Assembly (NCBI GenBank): GCA_913774955.1
Contig: CAJYKV010000007.1
Location: 1 to 64,000 of the forward strand
DNA from: an uncultured Acidovorax sp.
Lineage (GTDB): Bacteria; Pseudomonadota; Gammaproteobacteria; Burkholderiales; Burkholderiaceae_C
DNA length: 64,000 bases
Direction of reading: 5' to 3'
Shown in pieces: positions 57,473 through 64,000 of the stretch. The stretch's first letter is position 1; each line of letters opens with the position of its first letter. The notes under the pieces were generated by a model. It was not told the origin of the DNA, did no database searches, and was given only the letters and a program-made list of their open reading frames with translations. Both the position numbers and the translations under genes were made by a program.

Positions 57473-59557
57473 TCAGGAAGCGGCCGCCGGCGGCGTGCCG
57501 GCCCCCTCGGCCTCGTTCACGTCCACCGCGATGGCGATCGGGCCGGCCACGGACTCTTCGTCGTCGCCCTCGGGCTCGGCCACGGCGGCGTCGTCCGACG
57601 GGTCGGCCGGATCGTCCAGGCGCTCGGTCACGGTGCCGCTCACGTCCAGGGTGATGTCGTCGATCTCGCCGAGCTTCACCCGCACGCGCGCACCGCGCGG
57701 CAGGGCCTGGGCGCCCAGCACCGGCAGCACCAGCGGCAGGTCGTCCGCGCGCACCAGGTAGCTGCCGCCGCCGCCTTCCTTGATCACGCTGGCGTCGATT
57801 TCCGTGATGCCGTTCTGTCGCAGGTACTGCAGCGTCCAGAAGCGCTCCATGCCGGCCTGGTAGCCGTTGTAGGCGCCATAGGCCGCGTCGAAGCTGCTGA
57901 TGATCGAGAACAGGTCCGCGTCCTTGGGCTTGAACGGCGCGGCGAGCGCGGCCGTCTTGCCGTGGCGCACGCAGGCGATGATCTGCCACTGGTTCACCAG
58001 ATCGACGTAGCGGCGCAGCGGCGAGGTCGCCCAGGCGTAGCTCTTCACGCCGATGCCCGCGTGGGGCAGGGCCTTGGTGCCCATGCGCACCTTCATGCCG
58101 GGCGCGAGGCTCGCCTGGCTGCGGTAGATGCCGGGCACGCCGTGCTCGGCCAGCAGGCCGCCCCAGGTGCTGTTGGCCACGATGGCGGCCTCGGCCACGA
58201 TCAGGTCCAGCGGCGCGCCGCGGCGGCGCGTGGTGATCGAGACGGTCTCGGCGCCGGTCGGCTCGCCGCCCTCGGGCACGCCCGCGAGGCGGAAGTTGTA
58301 GTCGGGCCGGTTGAAGGTCTCGGGTTTGCCGCGCACCACCTCGCGCTGCGCCTTGAGCTTGCGCGCCAGGCGGTGCAGGAACGACAGTTCGGCACGGCGC
58401 TCCTGCAGGGCGGCGGGCGTGCCTTCCACCTCCAGCGACGGGTCCTGCAGCCATTCCTCGGTGACGATGTGGTCCAGCCGGTCGTGGCGCAGGTTCACGG
58501 CCACGGGCACGCGTTCCAGCTTGGTCTCGGTGCCGGTGATCTCCAGCGTGGCCTCGTCGATCGTCGCGTAGAGCGAGACGGCCGGGTTGGCGCGGCCCTC
58601 GTCGAGCGTGTAGATCTGCACCACGTCGTCCGGCAGCATGGTGATCTTGTAGCCCGGCATGTAGACGGTGGACAGCCGCTGGCGGCCGAGCTGGTCGAGC
58701 GGCGAGCCCGGCACGATCGCCAGGCCCGGCGCCGCGATGTGGATGCCCAGCACCACCGTGCCGGTGCCGAGGCCCTGCACCGAGAGCGCGTCGTCGATCT
58801 CGGTGGTCTGCGAATCGTCGATCGAGTAGGCCTGCACCGGTGCCAGCGGCAGGTCGGCCGGCGGCTGGGGCGCGGTGAGGGACGGGAAGCCCGTGCCCTT
58901 GGGGAAGTTGTCGAACAGGAAGCGCTTCCAGTGGAACTGGTAGGGCGAATCGATCGCGCCGGCCTGCTGCAGCAGATCGAGCGGCGCCTTGTGCGTGGCG
59001 CGGCTGGCCTCCACCACGGCCTTGTATTCGGGCGCGTTCTTGTCGGGCCGGAACAGGATCTTGTAGAGCTGGTCGCGGATCGGCTGCGGGCATTCGCCGC
59101 GGCCCAGCTGCTCCGCCCAGGCGGCGATCTGCTCCTGGAGCAGGCGCTTTTTCTCGATGCCGGCCAGCGCCTGCTGCAGGATCTCGGCCGGCGCCTTCTT
59201 GAAACGGCCCTTGCCGGCGCGGCGGAAGTAGTGCGGCGCCTCGTAGAGGGCGAACAGCGCGCCGGCCTGCTGCGCGAGCGTGGCGTTCTCGGAGAAGTAG
59301 TCGCGGGCCAGGTCGGCGAAGCCGAATTCCTCTTCGGGTGCGAACTCCCAGGCCAGGGGCAGCTCGATCGTGGCGGCCAGGGCCTGGCCCTCGCGCAGCA
59401 GGTCGGCGGGAGCGGGCTTGTCGAACTTCAGCAGGATGTGGGCGGCCTTCACCTTCACCCGCTTGCCGGAATCGAGCTCGATCTGGGCCGAATTCTCGGC
59501 TTCGGACAGGATGCGCCCGGCGAGGAACTTGCCGGCTTCTTCAAACAGTGCGTGCAT
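57473..59557 (-). CDS. RNB-domain exoribonuclease (RNase II family)
   Basis: A 694-residue ribonuclease with an RNB catalytic domain at about residues 240-560. The catalytic acidic cluster YSIDDSQTTEIDDALSV matches the RNase II pattern, but the position of the second catalytic Asp (Asp207 of E. coli RNase II) appears to be Glu. The RRYVDLVNQWQ segment is the usual late motif. The N-terminal cold-shock domains are weakly recognisable, and the C-terminus has an acidic Ala-rich tail of about 60 residues. It lies upstream of tonB. GAGAAT sits 7 bases before the ATG. Confidence 0.88.
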   Translation of the reverse strand: MHALFEEAGKFLAGRILSEAENSAQIELDSGKRVKVKAAHILLKFDKPAPADLLREGQALAATIELPLAWEFAPEEEFGFADLARDYFSENATLAQQAGALFALYEAPHYFRRAGKGRFKKAPAEILQQALAGIEKKRLLQEQIAAWAEQLGRGECPQPIRDQLYKILFRPDKNAPEYKAVVEASRATHKAPLDLLQQAGAIDSPYQFHWKRFLFDNFPKGTGFPSLTAPQPPADLPLAPVQAYSIDDSQTTEIDDALSVQGLGTGTVVLGIHIAAPGLAIVPGSPLDQLGRQRLSTVYMPGYKITMLPDDVVQIYTLDEGRANPAVSLYATIDEATLEITGTETKLERVPVAVNLRHDRLDHIVTEEWLQDPSLEVEGTPAALQERRAELSFLHRLARKLKAQREVVRGKPETFNRPDYNFRLAGVPEGGEPTGAETVSITTRRRGAPLDLIVAEAAIVANSTWGGLLAEHGVPGIYRSQASLAPGMKVRMGTKALPHAGIGVKSYAWATSPLRRYVDLVNQWQIIACVRHGKTAALAAPFKPKDADLFSIISSFDAAYGAYNGYQAGMERFWTLQYLRQNGITEIDASVIKEGGGGSYLVRADDLPLVLPVLGAQALPRGARVRVKLGEIDDITLDVSGTVTERLDDPADPSDDAAVAEPEGDDEESVAGPIAIAVDVNEAEGAGTPPAAAS

Positions 59558-59705
59558 GGGGAGGATTCTCCCATGGGCCGGCCTGCCCGCTGCCCGGCCC
59601 GGCCGTGGCCGCGCGCCCTATGATCCTGCGCTGGCCGGCACGCGGTGCCCGGCCGCACCCTTCTTCCTTCGCCCCTGCCCGCTGCCGCGGCCCACCCTCT
59701 TCCCG

Positions 59706-61379
59706 ATGAACGCGCTTCCTCCTGCGCCGCCCGCCACCTCCGCTCCCGCATCCTTGGCCGCGCCCTCCGCCGTGCGCGCCTTCGCGTCCGCGCCATCGCC
59801 CTGGCCGGCCCGCGCCCTGGGGGGCATCGCCGCGGCGGCCATCGCCCTGCCGTTCCTCTACGGGCATACGACCTCGCCGCTGTCCAATTTCTGGCCGCTG
59901 GTGGTGTCGGCGCTCTGCGCGCTGGTGGTGGCCACCGCCTTCGCCATCGCCTGGTCGCGCCAGCCGGCGGGCGATGCGGGCCACGCGCTGCGCCAGCACG
60001 CCGCCCGGGCCGTGGCGGCGGGCGCGCTGCTGGCGGGCCTGGCCGGCGCCGGCATCGGCCTGGCCCAGTTCTTCATGGGCGATCCGGGCTGGGGGCCCTG
60101 GATCTATCCCTCCACGCACGGCGTCGCGATGGGCAACCTGCGCCAGCGCAACCAGCAGGCCACGCTGCTGTGCATGGGGGCCTGGGCGCTGGCCTGGTGG
60201 GTGGCGCGCATGCGCGCTGCACCGGCCCTGCCCGGCGGCCCGCGGCTTCGGCCGGCCACGGTGGGCGCGGGCGTGCTGGCCTGTGGCGCGCTGGCGCTGC
60301 TCGCGGCCGGCGCGGCCGCCACGGCGTCGCGCACCGGGGCACTCGAATGGGGCTGCATGCTCTTCCTGCTGCTGCTCTGGCGCCGCAGCCTGGGCGCCCC
60401 CGCGCTCGCGCTGGGCCTGGCGGGCATCGCGCTCTATGCCGCGTTCTCGGGGCTGCTGCCGGTGCTGCTGGAGCGCTGGACGGGCTTTTCGATGGACGGC
60501 CTGTTCGCACGCCTGTCGGCCGCCGAGCACGCGTGCGACAACCGCCGCGTGCTCTGGTCGAACGTGCTGCACCTCATCTCCGAAAAGCCCTGGACGGGCT
60601 GGGGCTGGGGCGAGCTCGCCTACGCGCACTATGCCGCCGACTACCCCGGCAAGCGCTTCTGCCTGCTGGTGGACAACGCCCACAACCTGCCGCTGCAGCT
60701 GGCGGTGGAGCTGGGCCTGCCCTTCGCGCTGGCCGTGTGCGGGGTGGCGCTCTGGCTGGCTTGGCGCGCACGCCCCTGGCGCGAAACCGAGCCGGCGCGG
60801 CAGCTCGCCTGGGGGCTGCTGGTCCCCATCGGCGTGCACAGCATGCTGGAGTTCCCGCTCTGGTACGGGCCCTTCCAGCTCATGGCCGCCTGTGCGCTGG
60901 CGCTGCTCTGGCCGTGCCTGTGGCGGGCCCCGGCCCGCGCCGCGGTGCGCGTCCCGCTGCTGTGCGCCGCCGGGCTCGCCGCGGGCGTGTGGCTGGCCGG
61001 CATCGCGCTGCTGGCGCGGGATTACCACCGCGTGTCGCAGCCCTATCTGACCGCCGACCGGCGCGATCCCGGGTTCCGCGACGACACCGCCCGCCGCGTG
61101 GCCGCCGCCACCGTGTTCTTCCGCGACACCCTCGACTTCGCGGTGCTCACCACGATGCAGACCACGCGCGAGAACGCCGCGCGCGTGCACGCGCTGGCGA
61201 CGCGCCTCGTGCATTACTCGCCGGAGCCGCGCGTCATCGAGGCCTTGATCGACAGCGCGACGCTGCTCGGCCTGCACGACGAGGCCGCGCTGCACGCCCG
61301 GCGCTACCGGGCCGCCTATCCGCAGGAATACGACCGGTGGCGGGGGCGGCAGGCGCCGGCCAGCACGCCCGCGCCCTGA
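59706..61379 (+). CDS. PglL-like O-oligosaccharyltransferase / Wzy-type O-antigen ligase family protein
   Basis: A 557-residue polytopic membrane protein with about twelve helices. A periplasmic loop carries GVAMGNLRQRNQQATLL and later WSNVLHLISEKPWTGWGWG and VDNAHNLPLQLAVELGLP, whose His matches the essential His of Wzy_C/PglL-type ligases. A tetratricopeptide-like helical C-terminus follows. Such enzymes transfer lipid-linked oligosaccharide to protein (pilin) or lipid A core. It stands alone, without glycan genes, which suggests protein O-glycosylation. Alternative: a standard O-antigen ligase. Confidence 0.85.
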   Translation: MNALPPAPPATSAPASLAAPSAVRAFASAPSPWPARALGGIAAAAIALPFLYGHTTSPLSNFWPLVVSALCALVVATAFAIAWSRQPAGDAGHALRQHAARAVAAGALLAGLAGAGIGLAQFFMGDPGWGPWIYPSTHGVAMGNLRQRNQQATLLCMGAWALAWWVARMRAAPALPGGPRLRPATVGAGVLACGALALLAAGAAATASRTGALEWGCMLFLLLLWRRSLGAPALALGLAGIALYAAFSGLLPVLLERWTGFSMDGLFARLSAAEHACDNRRVLWSNVLHLISEKPWTGWGWGELAYAHYAADYPGKRFCLLVDNAHNLPLQLAVELGLPFALAVCGVALWLAWRARPWRETEPARQLAWGLLVPIGVHSMLEFPLWYGPFQLMAACALALLWPCLWRAPARAAVRVPLLCAAGLAAGVWLAGIALLARDYHRVSQPYLTADRRDPGFRDDTARRVAAATVFFRDTLDFAVLTTMQTTRENAARVHALATRLVHYSPEPRVIEALIDSATLLGLHDEAALHARRYRAAYPQEYDRWRGRQAPASTPAP

Positions 61380-61399
61380 GCCGGGTCAGCGAAGCCGTT

Positions 61400-62026
61400 T
61401 CACGCGGGGCGGGCGTCCAGCCCGCAGAACGCCACCACCGTGCCGATGTGCTCCGCGAAATCGCTCAGGGCATGGTCGCCGCCTTCCAGCAGCACCACCC
61501 GGGCGGCGGCGTAGCGGGCCGCCATCTCGCGCCAGTCCAGCAGTTCGTCGCCCTTGGCGATGATGGCGAGTTCCGGCCCGGCGGCGGGCAGGGCCCGCAC
61601 CTCCAGCGCCCGCAGTTCGGCGATGTATTCGGGCCGGAAGTGGAACTGCTCGGACGGATCGTGCCAGGCCGTCTGCTGGCCGATGTAGCGCTCCAGGTCC
61701 CGCGCCGGGTCCACGGCCGGGTTCAGCAACACGCTCGTGCAGCCGGGCTTGTGCTGCGCCACCCAGCTCGCGTAGAAGCCGCCCAGCGACGAGCCGACCA
61801 CCGCCATCCGCTGCGCCGGCCAGCCCTCGATGCCCTGCGCCACCAGCGCCATCGCGTCGCGCGGCGAGGGCGGCAGCTGCGGGCACCAGAACCGTACGTC
61901 CGGCCGGTGCGCGGCCATCCAGTCCGCCATCTGGCGGGCCTTGGCCGAACGGGGCGACGAGCGGAATCCGTGCAGGTAGAGCAGGTGGGTGGTGGCGTGC
62001 GGCATGGGCGCGGATGGCATCGGCAT
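61400..62026 (-). CDS. YqiA-like esterase (alpha/beta-hydrolase)
   Basis: A 208-residue alpha/beta-hydrolase. YLHGFRSSPRSAKA is the oxyanion loop, VGSSLGGFYASW the nucleophile elbow with the catalytic Ser, NPAVDP a conserved follow-up, AKGDELLDW the acid Asp and GGDHALSDF the His. YqiA of E. coli hydrolyses short acyl esters and palmitoyl-CoA. Starts at 62026, 62020 and 62005 are all possible, with no clear ribosome site. It is divergent from rodA. Confidence 0.88.
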   Translation of the reverse strand: MPMPSAPMPHATTHLLYLHGFRSSPRSAKARQMADWMAAHRPDVRFWCPQLPPSPRDAMALVAQGIEGWPAQRMAVVGSSLGGFYASWVAQHKPGCTSVLLNPAVDPARDLERYIGQQTAWHDPSEQFHFRPEYIAELRALEVRALPAAGPELAIIAKGDELLDWREMAARYAAARVVLLEGGDHALSDFAEHIGTVVAFCGLDARPA

Positions 62027-62072
62027 GGAGCGGGCATTGTGCCGCCACGGCCGGCCGCCGCGGGCCGCCGCC

Positions 62073-62078
62073 GATAAT
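62073..62078 (+). promoter_or_regulatory. Candidate -10 box, leaderless promoter of rodA
   Basis: GATAAT ends 8 bases before the rodA ATG at 62087; no Shine-Dalgarno and no clear -35. It suggests transcription starting near the start codon. Confidence 0.45.
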
Positions 62079-62086
62079 GTCGCCCC

Positions 62087-63247
62087 ATGTCCGCCGCCTT
62101 CGACAAGCCTTCCCTGCTGCAGCGCATCCTGCCCCTGTTCCGCGGCTTCGACTGGCCGCTCATCGCGGTGCTGCTGACGCTCTCGTCGATCGGCCTGGTG
62201 GCGATGTATTCCTCGGGCTACGACCACGGCACCCGGTTCTACGACCATGGCCGCAACATGGTGCTGGCGGCGGGCATCCTGTTCGTCGTCGCGCAGATCC
62301 CGCCGCAGCGGCTCATGATGCTGGCCGTGCCGCTCTACACGGCCGGCGTGGCGCTGCTGGTGGCGGTGGCGCTCTTCGGCATCATCAAGAAGGGCGCGCA
62401 GCGCTGGATCAACGTGGGCCTCGTCATCCAGCCGAGCGAGATCCTGAAGATCGCCATGCCGCTCATGCTGGCCTGGTGGTTCCAGAAGCGCGAAGGACAA
62501 CTGCGCCCGCTGGATTTCGTGGTGGCCGGCGCGCTGCTGGCGGTGCCCGTGGGCCTCATCATGAAGCAGCCCGACCTGGGCACCTCGCTGCTGGTGCTGG
62601 CGGCGGGGCTGTCGGTGATCTTCTTCGCCGGCCTGCCCTGGAAGCTCGTGCTGCCGCCGGTGATCCTGGGCGGCATCGGCATCGCGCTCATCGTCTGGTT
62701 CGAGCCGCAGCTGTGCGCAGACGGCGTGCGCTGGCCGGTGCTGCACGACTACCAGCAGCAGCGCATCTGCACACTGCTCGATCCCACGCGCGATCCGCTG
62801 GGCAAGGGCTTCCACATCATCCAGGGGATGATCGCGATCGGATCGGGCGGCGTCTGGGGCAAGGGCTTCATGGCCGGCACGCAGACCCACCTGGAGTTCA
62901 TCCCCGAGCGCACCACCGACTTCATCTTCGCGGCCTATTCGGAAGAGTTCGGGCTCGCCGGCAACCTGTTCCTGATCGTCTTCCTGCTGCTGCTCGTCTG
63001 GCGCGGCCTGGCCATCGCCCTGGGCGCGACCACGCTGTTCTCGCGCCTCATGGCCGGCGCCGTGTCGATGATCTTCTTCACCTATGCCTTCGTGAACATG
63101 GGCATGGTGAGCGGCATCCTGCCCGTGGTGGGCGTGCCGCTGCCCTTCGTGAGCTATGGCGGCACCGCCATGGTCACGCTGGGGCTGGCGCTGGGCGTGC
63201 TGATGTCCATCGCCCGCGCGCAGCGCCAGCCGCTCGCCCCGGCATAG
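62087..63247 (+). CDS. rodA: RodA, rod-shape SEDS peptidoglycan glycosyltransferase
   Basis: A 386-residue SEDS protein with ten predicted helices. GAQRWINVG, QPSEILKIAMPLMLAWW, the cytosolic-loop DPTRDPLGKGFHIIQ and NMGMVSGILPVVGVPLPFVSYGGTAM are diagnostic. It elongates side-wall glycan with PBP2 as partner, the counterpart of FtsW encoded at 34717. Usually mrdA/PBP2 precedes rodA; here the upstream gene is yqiA-like and divergent, so any PBP2 gene lies elsewhere or further away. Confidence 0.96.
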   Translation: MSAAFDKPSLLQRILPLFRGFDWPLIAVLLTLSSIGLVAMYSSGYDHGTRFYDHGRNMVLAAGILFVVAQIPPQRLMMLAVPLYTAGVALLVAVALFGIIKKGAQRWINVGLVIQPSEILKIAMPLMLAWWFQKREGQLRPLDFVVAGALLAVPVGLIMKQPDLGTSLLVLAAGLSVIFFAGLPWKLVLPPVILGGIGIALIVWFEPQLCADGVRWPVLHDYQQQRICTLLDPTRDPLGKGFHIIQGMIAIGSGGVWGKGFMAGTQTHLEFIPERTTDFIFAAYSEEFGLAGNLFLIVFLLLLVWRGLAIALGATTLFSRLMAGAVSMIFFTYAFVNMGMVSGILPVVGVPLPFVSYGGTAMVTLGLALGVLMSIARAQRQPLAPA

Positions 63248-63332
63248 CGGGCCGCGGCCTGCGGCCCCCCGAGAGGCCACGCCGCCGTACGGGGTGTGCG
63301 CCGGCCGCAGGGCGGTGGCGGCCGGGGGCTTC

Positions 63333-63338
63333 TAGAAT
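63333..63338 (+). promoter_or_regulatory. Candidate -10 box, leaderless promoter of tldD
   Basis: TAGAAT ends 6 bases before the tldD ATG at 63345, with no Shine-Dalgarno. Same arrangement as before lpxC and rodA. Confidence 0.45.
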
Positions 63339-63344
63339 CCGCCC

Positions 63345-64000
63345 ATGATCTCCCGCGAACCGACCATCGAACGCCTGTCCATCGCCCGCCAGCTGCTGCT
63401 GGAGCCTTTCGGGCTGGACGAAACCCACCTAGCGCGCGCGCTGTCGGACATCCGGGCGCACCGCGTGGACGATGCCGACCTGTACTTCCAGTACACCCGC
63501 AGCGAGGGCTGGAGCCTGGAGGAGGGGATCGTCAAGACCGGCTCCTTCAGCATCGACCAGGGCGTCGGCGTGCGGGCGGTGAGCGGCGAGAAGACGGCCT
63601 TCGCCTATTCGGACGACATCTCCGAGGCCTCGCTGCGCGACGCGGCGCATACGGTGCGCTCCATCGCCGCGGCGTCGCAGCAGGGCCGCGCGAAGGTGGC
63701 GGCGCGCAAGGTGGCCGCCAGCCGTTCGCTCTACCCGGACCTGGACCCGATCGCGACGCTCGACAGCACCGCCAAGGTGGCGCTGCTGGGCAAAGTGGAG
63801 CAGCTCGCCCGCGCCAAGGACCCGCGCGTGTCGCAGGTCATGGCCGGCCTCGCGAGCGAATACGACGTGGTGCTGGTGGCGCGCGCCGACGGCACGCTGG
63901 CCGCCGACGTGCGCCCGCTGGTGCGCCTCTCGGTGACGGTGATCGCCGAGCAGGGCGGCCGCCGCGAGATGGGCTCGGCCGGCGGCGGCGGCCGCTTCGG
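63345..64000 (+). CDS. tldD: TldD metalloprotease subunit, 5' part (runs off the window)
   Basis: The first 218 codons of an open frame with no stop before the window end. The sequence fits TldD: DDADLYFQYTRSEGWSLEEG, VKTGSFSIDQGVGVRAVSG and FAYSDDISEASLR are typical N-terminal domain blocks. The partial frame ends inside SAGGGGRFG, still before the zinc-binding HExxxH of the family, which should lie further right. TldD with TldE (PmbA) degrades unfolded peptides and processes some peptide toxins. The ATG at 63345 is preceded by TAGAAT. Confidence 0.88.
   Translation, partial: MISREPTIERLSIARQLLLEPFGLDETHLARALSDIRAHRVDDADLYFQYTRSEGWSLEEGIVKTGSFSIDQGVGVRAVSGEKTAFAYSDDISEASLRDAAHTVRSIAAASQQGRAKVAARKVAASRSLYPDLDPIATLDSTAKVALLGKVEQLARAKDPRVSQVMAGLASEYDVVLVARADGTLAADVRPLVRLSVTVIAEQGGRREMGSAGGGGRF

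Overview
The window is GC-rich DNA from a betaproteobacterium, most likely family Comamonadaceae and Acidovorax-like. The evidence is gene content and order: dapF-DUF484-xerC, a STAS-like protein next to hslVU, a complete dcw (division and cell wall) cluster ending in lpxC, a ribonuclease/tonB/aroE/mtgA block, and Bug-family solute-binding proteins. Genus placement is inference. Apart from the first 2.2 kb, and a few intergenic stretches, base composition looks uniform and core-genome-like. I saw no tRNA, rRNA, CRISPR array, insertion sequence or prophage.

Layout. (1) 1-2218: an AT-richer accessory island with two successive copies of the same C-terminal 'pre-toxin' module. Each is fused to a different hydrophobic tip and followed at once by a small multi-pass membrane protein. 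This looks like displaced tips and immunity genes of a polymorphic toxin whose main gene would lie to the left. (2) 2365-2704: RNase P RNA. (3) 2797-13158: a minus-strand run (M48 peptidase, DUF898, a pseudouridine-synthase-like protein lacking its catalytic Asp, a NUDIX/metallo-beta-lactamase fusion, a PhzS-like monooxygenase), then a divergent MarR regulator with a clear operator, a Bug protein, a ChrA transporter and a GST. (4) 13272-24602: dapF, DUF484, xerC, an RlmI-like methyltransferase, a diguanylate cyclase, a CobW-type GTPase, a cysteine-poor DksA, a STAS-like protein and hslVU. (5) 24658-43259: the dcw cluster mraZ-rsmH-ftsL-ftsI-murE-murF-mraY-murD-ftsW-murG-murC-ddlB-ftsQ-ftsA-ftsZ, almost all start/stop overlapped, preceded by a terminator and a four-repeat MraZ operator and closed by a terminator behind ftsZ. 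(6) 43341-46650: lpxC, a 58-residue membrane protein, and thiC under a TPP riboswitch. (7) 46899-54841: a chemotaxis receptor, an RcnB-like protein, ruvC, two phospholipid-synthesis genes, and a Bug/cupin/HpcH-aldolase/IclR cassette. (8) 54896-64000: mtgA, aroE, tonB and an RNB ribonuclease (minus strand), a PglL-like ligase, a YqiA-like esterase, rodA, and the start of tldD.

How the genes work together. The core is envelope growth and division. DapF makes meso-DAP, MurE (with a meso-DAP motif) attaches it, MurF/MraY/MurG/MurC/MurD/DdlB complete lipid II, and FtsI/FtsW, RodA and MtgA polymerise it. FtsA/FtsZ/FtsQ/FtsL organise the septum, LpxC commits to lipid A, and PlsC and a CDP-diglyceride synthase supply phospholipid.

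Most unusual points: the paired toxin-tip modules; an exact 83-nt tandem expansion of the ftsW/murG junction that creates two 28-codon mini-ORFs, each ATGA-coupled to the next gene; a MurD with a roughly 174-residue disordered N-terminal extension; a pseudouridine-synthase fold without its catalytic Asp; and a recurrent TANAAT/GANAAT box 6-8 nt before start codons, suggesting leaderless mRNAs.
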